Part shown: piece after piece, positions 37,855 to 46,916 of the stretch
Layout of the letters: each line of letters begins with the position of its first letter
Numbering within the stretch: the first letter of the stretch is position 1
Origin: Salinisphaera sp. G21_0
GTDB lineage: Bacteria; Pseudomonadota; Gammaproteobacteria; Pseudomonadales; Endozoicomonadaceae
Reading direction: 5' to 3'
NCBI RefSeq assembly: GCF_017744115.1
Contig: NZ_JAGHQW010000020.1
Coordinates: 35,139 to 99,138 of the forward strand
DNA: 64,000 nt
The notes under the pieces: generated by a model
The model's input: only the letters and a program-made list of their open reading frames with translations
What the model was told of the DNA's origin: nothing
Database searches by the model: none
Position numbers and translations under genes: made by a program

Positions 37855-37931
37855 ACGATATTCTCTTTCTGTTTTAGTCCGGGTATGCATTCCCGCGCAG
37901 AGGGTGTTACGAAAGGCCTTAAAAAGAAGGG

Positions 37932-38027
37932 AACCACAAAGGCACAAAGACACAAAGTTTTTTATGGGATTGCCTGAGCTGTGCTCGGCAAACGAAACTT
38001 CCTTTGTGTCTTCGTGTCTTTGTGGTT
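37932..38027. repeat. CACAAAG-type inverted repeat, copy 2
   Basis: Arms of ~26 bp (37932-37957 and ~38001-38027) made of CACAAAGGCACAAAGACACAAAG-type words. They are imperfectly complementary, with a ~43-base loop. It sits between astC and the M20 gene on the same strand, so it would form a hairpin within the transcript and could reduce read-through. Reading through it gives the false N-terminus LCLCGSLLFK of the M20 frame. Confidence 0.75.
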
Positions 38028-38052
38028 CAAGGCTTTTATACCTGAAAGACCC

Positions 38053-39282
<1,230 letters not shown>

Positions 39283-39443
39283 TTATAGTGGGCCCGGGAA
39301 ATTCTACCGCTTCGGTGATTCTCTGTAGTTCGAACGGCTCATTCCTGTTCGGATAGCTGCTCAAATGGCTAAAGCCCGCTTTTATAATTTATACGAGTAA
39401 TTCTACACAAGCCTCAAGAGTTTGTACGGGTATATTTTCGTTC

Positions 39444-39605
39444 TTATACGTTTCTCCCCTGCATTTTGCTGAACAGGTAATAAAGTACTGGTACTGCTAC
39501 CAGAGTCAGCAGTGTGATACCAGCAGGCCGCCAAAAATTGTCCAGCCTATGGGTAACCACATGACTGAGTCAGACAGCGACAAGAGCAGCAGTGCTGGCA
39601 AACGA
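39444..39605 (-). pseudogene. RND efflux pump relic (C-terminal end)
   Basis: Read on the minus strand, two frames together give LSDSVMWLPIGWTIFGGLLVS and, after a frameshift, LLTLVAVPVLYYLFSKMQGRNV followed by a stop at 39444. This is the typical last-helix end of a resistance-nodulation-division pump (GWTIFGGLLVSTLLTLVxVPVLY). All of the ~1000 upstream residues are missing. It is clearly a degraded remnant. No RND partner is in this window. The rest of the gap (39268-39755) carries the astC promoter region and the stem-loop at 39726. Confidence 0.7.
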
Positions 39606-39725
39606 TCGTACTAGCCTCAGCATGACCGGATCTCTGGTTTTTTCGGACTTGTTATCGATGCATGCATTTCCCGGAAGAACTTCATTCACGAGGGGGTTAT
39701 GGCGTTGAGAGGAAAGGAGTTGGAA

Positions 39726-39745
39726 CCACTCTCAGCAGAGAGTGG
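39726..39745 (-). terminator. Hairpin 3' of a minus-strand gene, possible terminator
   Basis: CCACTCTC/GAGAGTGG 8-bp stem with a 4-base loop, ~10 bases after the stop of the gene at 39756-40430. The minus strand beyond it lacks a long T tract, so termination is uncertain. Confidence 0.4.
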
Positions 39746-39755
39746 CTTTACAGGC

Positions 39756-40430
39756 TCAGCGAAAGCGCTTGCTGGCAATTTCTGCCTGCTTTAATTCATG
39801 CTGAATAGCACCGAAGATCTGCTGAAACTCACTGTCATAGCGAACCAGGCTTTGGCTGAACTCGGGCATTAACTGAGCCATTGACTCACCGGTATTTTCC
39901 GGGAGTGTCTCTGGGATCAGTTTGATCGCTTGAGTTAAATGGTATTCCGTTTGACGGACAAAGGTCATCAGGCGCTCATACTCTGTTCCCATGTTTTGCA
40001 GGTCCGGTTTTACCCCTGAACGGGAAAGTGCCATTGCATCAAATACCTGCTGAAGTCGCACATCATACTCTGCCAGAGCGGCATTCACTTGCTTCAGTTG
40101 GCTAACCTGGCTTGCATCCACCGCAGCGCCAACCGGGGCGACAGGGGCTTCTTGAACACTATTACTGGCATCGATAACGGCCACTTCGGGCTGCTTGCCA
40201 AGCGCCATATCCGGGCGAAATGGGTTGGCAGCCGACAGGTTGGCCAACAGGTTTTCTACTTTATCGAAATCCATCTCCAGCATTTTGGGGAGCTCAGTCA
40301 GCTGGTTGGTATAGCTGGTTTCAACTTTATCTTCGGCAGCCGCCTGAACTGATGGGCCTATCTGCGGGTCTTTAACAGGGTCGGGTTGGAATGGGCGGTT
40401 ATTGATCTGATCCGTCAGTGACGACGACAT
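39756..40430 (-). CDS. Hypothetical protein, helical and acidic
   Basis: Not recognised. The 224-aa product is mainly alpha-helical with an unstructured first ~35 residues (polar and Pro-rich) and Glu/Gln-rich helices to the end (for example QVNAALAEYDVRLQQVFDAMAL). There are no signal peptide, no membrane helix and no cysteines. The start is preceded by AAAGGAGAACG, an excellent ribosome site. Divergent from the DUF2061 gene, sharing a ~150-base upstream region that contains a Fur-box-like palindrome. Nothing suggests a catalytic role. Confidence 0.6.
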   Translation of the reverse strand: MSSSLTDQINNRPFQPDPVKDPQIGPSVQAAAEDKVETSYTNQLTELPKMLEMDFDKVENLLANLSAANPFRPDMALGKQPEVAVIDASNSVQEAPVAPVGAAVDASQVSQLKQVNAALAEYDVRLQQVFDAMALSRSGVKPDLQNMGTEYERLMTFVRQTEYHLTQAIKLIPETLPENTGESMAQLMPEFSQSLVRYDSEFQQIFGAIQHELKQAEIASKRFR

Positions 40431-40516
40431 AGCACGTTCTCCTTTTTGGCCATTACCTAAAGATTAGTTGATAGTTTTTTTCTATCACTTTGTTTGTATT
40501 GTTTTATTTTTATAGT

Positions 40517-40531
40517 TGAGAATCGTTCTCA
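40517..40531. promoter_or_regulatory. Fur-box-like inverted repeat
   Basis: TGAGAATCGTTCTCA is a 15-base dyad with 7-1-7 geometry. Fur sites follow TGATAATNATTATCA, so each half has one or two mismatches. It lies between the divergent genes at 39756-40430 and 40581-40823 and could respond to iron, or be a site for another regulator. Confidence 0.4.
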
Positions 40532-40580
40532 TAGAATAAAGCCAACAACGACAAAATGATTATCAAGGCCGGAGAACACC

Positions 40581-40823
40581 GTGGCTAAAACAGTTTCTTT
40601 TGCAGCAGTCCACTTTTGTGTTGCGTTTTCAGTAGGCTACCTGATGACCGGGGATGTAATGATCGGTGGTGCCCTGGCGATGGTTGAGCCTGCCGTGAAT
40701 ACAGTGGCTTATTATTTTCACGAAAAGGTCTGGAATCGATCTGAAAAGGCCAGCCCAAAGCCTGTCGACAAGGCTTTCAACCCGCTGAAGGCACTCAATC
40801 AGTTGAAGGCTCTGAATGCATAG
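40581..40823 (+). CDS. DUF2061 family small membrane protein
   Basis: An 80-aa product with two hydrophobic stretches (~5-25 and ~28-45) containing FAAVHFCVAFSVGYLMTGD...GGALAMVEPAVNTVAYYFHEKVW. The pattern matches the DUF2061 family of small inner-membrane proteins with a conserved EPxxNxxxYYxHExxW. A Lys/Ala/Asn-rich tail follows. Function of the family is unknown. The stop overlaps the 3' end of the QueD-like gene on the other strand by 29 bases. GCCGGAGAAC before the GTG at 40581 is a good ribosome site. Confidence 0.8.
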   Translation: MAKTVSFAAVHFCVAFSVGYLMTGDVMIGGALAMVEPAVNTVAYYFHEKVWNRSEKASPKPVDKAFNPLKALNQLKALNA

Positions 40824-41661
40824 CAATAGCTCCCTTATTCAGACCTTCAAAAGCGACGACCCGGATGGTTTTACCCGGCTTTCGCTCAGCCAGAGAGTGG
40901 GCAATATGGCTGGCAAGCAGTTCAACCGTGGAATCGGTATCGATGATATAACAGTGAGCACTTGGCAGGCTGAGTTCGAAGTAACCCTGCTTGGCCGTGT
41001 AGCTGAATCGGTAATGATCCAGATTATTGTCAGTGAAAGAGTCCTTTAGATCCTCTTTTGTGGCTACATAGATGTCACGCCACTTTGCTGCCCACCATGC
41101 CTCCAGCGCCTGATCCCGTTGTTCATCGACAAAAACCCGAATCTGTGAGCGATGGCCATGGGCAATCCGCTGGCAATCCCCATCGTGTTTCTTCAACCCA
41201 TGGCTGTAGTGATAGTAAGCCCCGCCAATTTCTTCAGGGTATAACCTGAGTTCAACCCTGGTAACATTGTCTGGCAGCTCCTGTTGTATGGCATCCTCCA
41301 GAAAGGGGGTGATTAACTCCGGAGTGATCGCTTCGGCATCAACCAGCAATACAGCCTGTGCCGGTGCTGAACAGGTAATCACCCCATGACGTGATTTGAA
41401 GCTGACAATTAACTGATCTTTGTTATGGGTAATGGAAGTTGCTTCTGCATTCAGGGGAACCAGAAGGCGGTGATCCGACAGGCTGTCCAGTAAGGCTTTA
41501 ACCTGTTTCTTTACATGGCCAAAATCAAACACCATGCCCTGTTGATCAAGCTCACCACCCAGCACCACATCCACAAGCCAGGTTTCACCCACCAGTCCTC
41601 GAGTTGGACAGAGGTAACTGAAGTCCAGGGTAGTAAGCTGGTTTACGAAAAGAGCTTGCAT
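40795..41661 (-). CDS. Two-domain QueD/PTPS-like protein
   Basis: The 288-aa product carries two copies of the 6-pyruvoyl/6-carboxytetrahydropterin synthase (T-fold) motif. The N-terminal domain has MVFDFGHVKKQVKALLDSLSDHRLLVP (~40-70) typical of QueD, and the C-terminal domain has YYHYSHGL...HGHRSQIRVFV, which includes His residues for a metal site. QueD enzymes are ~120-160 aa; fused or diverged double versions are rarer. It may act in pterin or queuosine biosynthesis, or have another substrate. The 3' end overlaps the convergent DUF2061 gene by 29 bases. Confidence 0.7.
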   Translation of the reverse strand: MQALFVNQLTTLDFSYLCPTRGLVGETWLVDVVLGGELDQQGMVFDFGHVKKQVKALLDSLSDHRLLVPLNAEATSITHNKDQLIVSFKSRHGVITCSAPAQAVLLVDAEAITPELITPFLEDAIQQELPDNVTRVELRLYPEEIGGAYYHYSHGLKKHDGDCQRIAHGHRSQIRVFVDEQRDQALEAWWAAKWRDIYVATKEDLKDSFTDNNLDHYRFSYTAKQGYFELSLPSAHCYIIDTDSTVELLASHIAHSLAERKPGKTIRVVAFEGLNKGAIAMHSEPSTD

Positions 41662-41905
41662 ATTACTTCCACAGTCAATAGCGGTGAATAGATTTGAAAA
41701 TCATCTGATTTTGGAACGAGTTATTCAAATTATCCACAGGGGCAGAGTAGGCCAGGATCCCGAAAACAGCCATAAGCGATCTCATGCCCATATATGGACC
41801 TGATGAATTTGATGGGTATAAAGTGCTGTTTACGCTTGCTACAGAACAGCCCCGCGATTATCTTCTCCTGGCAGAAAGGTCAATACGTATCAAAAGGAGT
41901 CAGGC

Positions 41906-43195
41906 TTGAGCCCTGTTATAACCCCGGAAGAACTGGTGTTTGATGCCGAACATATCTGGCACCCCTACAGTAAGACCATTAATCAGGTGGGTATGTTCCC
42001 GGTGGTTGGGGCCGAAGGTGTCTATTTGCACCTGAATGATGGTCGCCGGGTTATTGATGGCATGTCTTCCTGGTGGTGCATGGTGCATGGCTATAACCAT
42101 CCTGAAATGAATGCAGCACTGAAGCATCAGATTGATGATTTCTCCCATGTTATGTTTGGTGGCCTGACCCATAAACCGGCGATTGATCTGGCGAAAAAGC
42201 TGGTGGCCATGACACCGGAACCGATGCAAACGGTGTTTTTTGCCGACTCCGGCTCTGTGGCTGTTGAAGTCGCAATCAAAATGGCCATGCAATACTGGAT
42301 TGCCCGGGAACGACCTGAAAAAAATAAGATGCTGACGGTCAGGGGCGGGTATTACGGCGATACAACCGGTGGCATGTCTATTTGTGACCCTGATGGCGGC
42401 ATGCATCACTGGTTTACCGGAATTCTGCCTCAGCATTATTTTGTCCCCCGCCCTGAGTGTCGTTTTGCTGAAGCTTTTGAAGAGAGGCATATTGATGAAT
42501 TGCGGCAGATCCTGGATCGACGGGGAAACCAGCTGGCGGGGGTGATTATTGAGCCCATTGTTCAGGGTGCCGGAGGCATGTATTTTTATTCCCCGGAATA
42601 TCTGGTGCGTCTGCGCCAGCTGTGTGACGACTATGAAGTTCTGCTGATTCATGACGAAATTGCCACGGGGTTTGGTCGCACCGGCAAACTGTTTGCCTGT
42701 GAACATGCTGGTGTTGTTCCGGATATCATATGTGTCGGAAAGGCTCTGACGGGTGGTTACATGACGATGGCGGCAACCCTTTGTTCAGAGCAGGTCAGCC
42801 ACACCATTTCTGAACACGGTCCGTTTATGCACGGCCCCACCTTTATGGCCAACCCACTGGCCTGTGCTGCCGGTAATGCCAGCCTGGAGATCTTGTCCAG
42901 AGGCGAATGGCGTGGCCAGTTGACGGCGATTGAACAAGTGCTCAGGGAAGGCTTGATGCCTTGTGATGACCTGCCTGCTGTTGCAGATGTCCGGGTGTTG
43001 GGTGGTATTGGGGTCGTGGAGTTGAAAGAACCGGTGGTGATGTCTCAAATCCAGCCGTTGTTTGTTGCCGAGGGGGTTTGGGTCCGGCCTTTTGGCAAGC
43101 TGGTTTATGTGATGCCACCCTACGTTATTTCCAGCGATGAGCTGAAAGCATTGTGTAGCGCTATTTGTCGGGTGCTTCATCGGGTTAGCCACTGA
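41906..43195 (+). CDS. bioA: Adenosylmethionine-8-amino-7-oxononanoate aminotransferase
   Basis: A PLP enzyme of biotin synthesis, making 7,8-diaminopelargonic acid (DAPA) with S-adenosylmethionine as amino donor. The 429 aa include HIWHPYSKT at the N-terminus, SSWWCMVHGYNHPEMNAAL, FADSGSVAVEVAIKMAMQYW (PLP site), RGGYYGDTTGGMSICDP, LIHDEIATGFGRTG (PLP-ring Asp), and VGKALTGGYM with the Schiff-base Lys, all typical of BioA. It starts with TTG at 41906, supported by AAGGAG 7 bases upstream. No other bio gene is adjacent. Next is ribH (81 bases away). Confidence 0.95.
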   Translation: MSPVITPEELVFDAEHIWHPYSKTINQVGMFPVVGAEGVYLHLNDGRRVIDGMSSWWCMVHGYNHPEMNAALKHQIDDFSHVMFGGLTHKPAIDLAKKLVAMTPEPMQTVFFADSGSVAVEVAIKMAMQYWIARERPEKNKMLTVRGGYYGDTTGGMSICDPDGGMHHWFTGILPQHYFVPRPECRFAEAFEERHIDELRQILDRRGNQLAGVIIEPIVQGAGGMYFYSPEYLVRLRQLCDDYEVLLIHDEIATGFGRTGKLFACEHAGVVPDIICVGKALTGGYMTMAATLCSEQVSHTISEHGPFMHGPTFMANPLACAAGNASLEILSRGEWRGQLTAIEQVLREGLMPCDDLPAVADVRVLGGIGVVELKEPVVMSQIQPLFVAEGVWVRPFGKLVYVMPPYVISSDELKALCSAICRVLHRVSH

Positions 43196-43276
43196 ACCGG
43201 TTTGCCGCAAGAGCCGAAGCCAGCTAACTTTCATTTTCACACTATTATTTAATCGTTACTTAAAGGAGTATCCCTG

Positions 43277-43762
43277 ATGGGCGCAGGCCTTCCTAAAACC
43301 CCGGAACAGTTCCACAAAATTCCCCATGCACGGCTGGCGATTATCGGCAGCAGTTGGCACAGTGACTGTGTCGATGCCATGATTAACCGGGCTCAAAAAG
43401 AGCTGCTGGCGCTGGAGGTCAAGCCGGAGAATATCTCAATTCACAAAGTCCCGGGTTCACTGGAACTGCCGCTTGCGGCACGGATTCTGTTTGAAAAAGA
43501 CCCTGAGCTGGATGCTATCCTGGCGTTTGGTGTGGTTCTGAAAGGGATCACCAGTCACGATGAAATGGTGCTTCATGGTGTATTTGAAGGTTTTATGGAT
43601 GTCACAGAACGCTTCGGAAAACCAGTGATTAATGAAGTGATCGGAGTAGATAGCGTTGAGGACGCGCAAAAAAGAGCCGGTGATGATCACATGAACAAAG
43701 GCGTAGAGGCAGTCTACGCCACTTCTGAACTGTTGCACTGGATAAACCAGATTAAAGTTTGA
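43277..43762 (+). CDS. ribH: 6,7-dimethyl-8-ribityllumazine synthase, atypical
   Basis: Penultimate riboflavin step, joining 5-amino-6-ribitylaminouracil with a 4-carbon phosphate. The 161-aa product has IIGSSWHSDCVDAMINRA, KVPGSLELPLAARIL, DAILAFGVVLKGITSHDEMV (with the catalytic His in the usual place), and ERAGDDHMNKGVEA-like ending. It differs from the common form (SxFN start, RGxTPHFDY). Trp after SS and the modified loop recall the second, RibH2-type lumazine synthases. GGAG 8 bases before the ATG. It is not in a riboflavin cluster but behind bioA, which suggests a second copy in the genome (inference). Confidence 0.88.
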   Translation: MGAGLPKTPEQFHKIPHARLAIIGSSWHSDCVDAMINRAQKELLALEVKPENISIHKVPGSLELPLAARILFEKDPELDAILAFGVVLKGITSHDEMVLHGVFEGFMDVTERFGKPVINEVIGVDSVEDAQKRAGDDHMNKGVEAVYATSELLHWINQIKV

Positions 43763-43777
43763 TAAAACTTATTGAGT

Positions 43778-45100
43778 TCAGGTCGGATCACTGCCATTGT
43801 GATTCACTTGGCTCTCTCCCTCTGCCAAATCCATAGCGGGTGACAGGTCTGCGTTCACCATAGCGGTTACACAGGAGTCTGACCACACGTTAATGGCACT
43901 CTCGAGCATATCAATCAACGCATAAAATGGCAGAATAATAACCAGCAGTTGCAGTGGCACTCCCATCGCGGCAAGAAATGCGCTGGATAACATATAACAC
44001 CCCATGGGCACACCGGCATTACCAATGGCGGCAATACTGGCAATGACGATCCATGAGAGTAACTCCAGGGGTGAGAACATGACGCCATTACTTTGTGAAA
44101 CAAACAGAACCGTTATCAATATGAAAGCAGCACAAGCGTTCATATTGACAGTAATGCACAAAGGGAGGCTGAAACGGGCCACTTTGCTCTGAACCCCCAT
44201 GTTTTTTTCAGCGCACTCAACCGCATAGGGCAGAGCCGACGCCGATGATTTGGCGAAAAAGGCCACGGTTAGTGCTGGCCACATGGCTCTCATGGTTTGC
44301 CAGGGAGAAATGCCTTTGAATTTCAGCAACAGCGGCAACATAAGGCCAGCCTGTACGATATTGGCCAGCACCACGCACAGCAGATAGAGCCCAAGGTCCT
44401 GGAGAATTTTCTGACTCTGCAGATCGTGGAAAAACTGGTTAACAAATGCCCAGACCGCCAGAGGCATAAGTTTAAGGATCAGGCCGGTCATCTTCATGAT
44501 GGCTGCAAACATACTGTCAAAAAAGGCATGCAGAACAGCCTTGTGCCGGTTTTCCAGAACCATAATGGCAGCACTGAGCAGAAGGGCCAGAAACAACACA
44601 CCCATCACATTATGAGTGTAAAAGGGCTCGATAAAACTGGCAGGAATCACGCCAAGCAGATAAGACCAATAACTGCCAGAGGGGCCTGAAGGCTCGGAGG
44701 CTCCGGCTAATGCACCAGCCTTTCCCGCCGGGGCAATGAATAAGTAAAGGACCAAGGCAACAGTAGCGGCAATCAGGGTAGTGATCACCGTGTATTTCAG
44801 AACCTGACCACCCAGGCGTTTTACCTCTGACGCTTCGCCCATTCCGGAAAGAGTGGAAACCAGGGCAAAAAAGATAATGGGGAGGCTGATCAGTTTCAGC
44901 ATTCGTAAAAACAGGTCGGACACCACATCACCGGCCTGATTGATTTCATTCAGGTCAAGCCATCCTGTGATAACTCCGAATAGTCCGGCTATGAGTAGAA
45001 TCATAGTGCCATTTATAATGGGTTGTTTTTCCGTGTTTTTGTTACCTGGCTGCATAGCTTTTGGGGTCTGTCTACTGGATTGAATCCTGAGAATAGACAC
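43778..45100 (-). CDS. Dicarboxylate/amino acid:cation symporter
   Basis: A 440-aa inner-membrane transporter of the DAACS (SDF) family, moving dicarboxylates, glutamate/aspartate or related acids with Na+ or H+. About eight transmembrane helices with re-entrant loops are recognisable; the serine-rich loop FFAKSSASALPYAVECAEKNMGV and NMNACAAFILITVLFVSQS correspond to the family's substrate/cation sites (TxxSSAxxLP, NMDG-type). A disordered ~28-residue N-terminus precedes the first helix; an alternative start may trim it. It is convergent with ribH with only 15 bases between the stops. Confidence 0.88.
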   Translation of the reverse strand: MSILRIQSSRQTPKAMQPGNKNTEKQPIINGTMILLIAGLFGVITGWLDLNEINQAGDVVSDLFLRMLKLISLPIIFFALVSTLSGMGEASEVKRLGGQVLKYTVITTLIAATVALVLYLFIAPAGKAGALAGASEPSGPSGSYWSYLLGVIPASFIEPFYTHNVMGVLFLALLLSAAIMVLENRHKAVLHAFFDSMFAAIMKMTGLILKLMPLAVWAFVNQFFHDLQSQKILQDLGLYLLCVVLANIVQAGLMLPLLLKFKGISPWQTMRAMWPALTVAFFAKSSASALPYAVECAEKNMGVQSKVARFSLPLCITVNMNACAAFILITVLFVSQSNGVMFSPLELLSWIVIASIAAIGNAGVPMGCYMLSSAFLAAMGVPLQLLVIILPFYALIDMLESAINVWSDSCVTAMVNADLSPAMDLAEGESQVNHNGSDPT

Positions 45101-45382
45101 GTTTTTTACGGGTTATTATTTTGTTTTGGTATTTACATAGTCACATAGCTTCATTCCTGGCCAGATTGACTGTTATTTGGTTGGCTTTAAAGGGGCGGTT
45201 TGACTGACTCCTTTTATTAATTTAATGAATAATTTTTCACTCAATTATTTTTGCGGTGGAATATTCTTTTGGTACTTATGACCAGTGTTTTTTTGACTAC
45301 ACTTCCTACCTCAAAGGCCTGTGGGGCTGAACACTAATGATTCCATAAAGTGACGCCTGCTGAATTACTGAGGAGTAGTAAC
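45101..45382. other. AT-rich intergenic DNA
   Basis: Carries the upstream regions of the symporter gene and of the small ORF at 45383. No promoter box or other structure stands out. Confidence 0.4.
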
Positions 45383-45637
45383 GTGTTGAAACAAATCCGC
45401 TTTTCACTATCCATAGCTGAGCCAAGGCCCGGACTGACCCGAAAAGAATGGATCTATCATAAATATTCCCTGATCCCGGAAGGCTTTTCCAAAGAGGATT
45501 CAGATGATGCGGATGAGTACATTCAGGAATGGAACTTTCCCCATCCTGGGCGGAAAGCATTTCTGCGGGTTGATCCTGCTGGTCTGGTCAATGCCAGTGT
45601 GGCTCTGATGCATAAGTGGCTCTGGTGCAGAAAATAA
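45383..45637 (+). CDS. Small hypothetical protein
   Basis: Not recognised. From the GTG at 45383, which has AGGAG 7 bases upstream, the product is 84 aa: acidic in the middle, with several Trp (RKEWIYHKYSL, EWNFPHPGRKAFLRV, HKWLWCRK). No signal peptide or membrane helix. The good ribosome site and compact sequence favour a real gene over a shadow. It is followed 68 bases later by the RING-CaaX gene, and the two may be cotranscribed. Confidence 0.5.
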   Translation: MLKQIRFSLSIAEPRPGLTRKEWIYHKYSLIPEGFSKEDSDDADEYIQEWNFPHPGRKAFLRVDPAGLVNASVALMHKWLWCRK

Positions 45638-45705
45638 GGCTTCTGGAAGCGAGGCAGAACCTATTTTGCAGATCTGACCAGTCATGAGATGGAAGAGGAA
45701 CAATA

Positions 45706-46059
45706 ATGAATGCAGTAAACCCAACCATACAAACCTGTCAGACCAACTCCGGGTATAATAACGAGTGCCCAGTTTGCCTGAATTCCACCTCAGATATGCA
45801 GGTTATCACCCAGTGTGGACATAGATTCCATAAATGGTGCCTGGATAAATCCCGTGAAGTTAACCCAAGATGCCCAATTTGCAGGTCTCCGCTACCGGAT
45901 TCAATTTCACTGTTTATGACACAAATTGGACGTGATCCCAAGACTGTCCAAGTGGTGAACGCGATTTTAACCTCTCTTGCCCTAAGCCTTGACAGACCCG
46001 CTCCTGACGATTCGACGCAGAACCCACCTGCCGTTACCAGCTGGTGTACGATAGTGTGA
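45706..46059 (+). CDS. RING-H2 protein with C-terminal CaaX-like box, probable effector
   Basis: The 117-aa product has a complete RING-H2 zinc site: CPVC (C21, C24), CGHRFHKWC (C37, H39, H42, C45) and CPICR (C56, C59). This is the canonical Cx2C...CxHx2Hx2C...Cx2C of eukaryotic E3 ubiquitin ligases, with the Pro after C4 that contacts E2. The protein ends ...PPAVTSWCTIV, a Cys followed by three residues, two of them aliphatic, then the stop. This is a CaaX-type prenylation signal (C114). Such a motif has meaning only in a host cell. GAGGAACAATA before the ATG is a good ribosome site. No secretion signal is visible. Confidence 0.85.
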   Translation: MNAVNPTIQTCQTNSGYNNECPVCLNSTSDMQVITQCGHRFHKWCLDKSREVNPRCPICRSPLPDSISLFMTQIGRDPKTVQVVNAILTSLALSLDRPAPDDSTQNPPAVTSWCTIV

Positions 46060-46240
46060 CAAACATAGAAAAGCCGGGATAATAATTCTTTTGGAACCTG
46101 AAACATCATGGAAACACCCGGCTGTTTCGGGTTTGTCTATTTCTTTTCGCCGAGAATTTATTATTGTTAACAGGGAAAGACCCGACAGAAAAATAATATT
46201 AGAATCTTGGCCGAACATAGCAAACTACTGTGAAGGTCAA

Positions 46241-46882
46241 ATGACAAACCAACCAGCCTTTATCCGGCAGACTTTCCCTGTTGGGCCTCTGCAATGTAAC
46301 TGTACGATTATTGGTGATCCGCTCACCCGTAAGGCATTTGTCGTAGATCCCGGTGGCGATCCTGACATTATTATGGCAAAGCTCCGGGATCTGGATTTAC
46401 AGGTTGTCGCGCTTATCCATACCCATGCTCATCTGGATCATTTCCTGGCCAGTGGCGATATCAAAAAGCAGACCGGTGCGCCCATCTATCTCCATGAGGG
46501 GGATAAGTTCCTCTGGGACAACCTTGAAATGCAATGCCGTATGTTCGGTGTTCCTTATAGCCCGGTTCCAGATCCTGATTACTGGTTAAAAGATGATGAA
46601 GAACTGCCGTGCTGTGAAGGTGTGGCCATGCACACTCCGGGGCATACGCCCGGTTCCATGTGTTTCTGGTTTGAACAGCCAAAGCTTCTGATCGCCGGGG
46701 ATACGCTGTTCCGCCGGTCAATTGGGCGAACAGACTTGTGGGGCGGAGACTACAAAGCCATTGAACGATCGATCAAACAAAGACTCTATACGCTGGACGA
46801 AGAAGCTACTGTGGTCGCCGGACATGGTCCTGATACCACAATAGGTGAAGAAATTCGTGAAAATAGTATTATTCGCGGCTAA
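46241..46882 (+). CDS. MBL-fold hydrolase, glyoxalase II-like
   Basis: A 213-aa metallo-beta-lactamase fold protein. THAHLDHF is the HxHxDH metal motif; further sites are HTPGHTPGSMCFWF (His), AGDTLFRRSIGRTD (Asp), and GHGPDTTIGEE (His). This set matches YcbL and related glyoxalase II-like thioesterases, which hydrolyse thioester bonds such as S-lactoylglutathione. The frame is open further upstream to 46091, but the ATG at 46241 after GAAGGTCA gives the family N-terminus. It is next to the OmpA-like lipoprotein, 34 bases downstream. Confidence 0.9.
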   Translation: MTNQPAFIRQTFPVGPLQCNCTIIGDPLTRKAFVVDPGGDPDIIMAKLRDLDLQVVALIHTHAHLDHFLASGDIKKQTGAPIYLHEGDKFLWDNLEMQCRMFGVPYSPVPDPDYWLKDDEELPCCEGVAMHTPGHTPGSMCFWFEQPKLLIAGDTLFRRSIGRTDLWGGDYKAIERSIKQRLYTLDEEATVVAGHGPDTTIGEEIRENSIIRG

Positions 46883-46916
46883 GCAGCTTTGAGCTGATTT
46901 GCTAAGGAAAACCATT

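Noticed and set aside
37855..37953. N-terminal extension of the M20 gene (MSLCLCGSLLFK...)
   Set aside because: It translates an intergenic CACAAAG repeat; the family start and ribosome site are at 37854.
41900..42706. 268-codon minus-strand open frame under bioA
   Set aside because: Opposite-strand reading of bioA; His/Asn-rich, no family.
43196..43276. FMN riboswitch before ribH
   Set aside because: The gap is only 81 bases, too short for the RFN element, and no conserved RFN core was seen.
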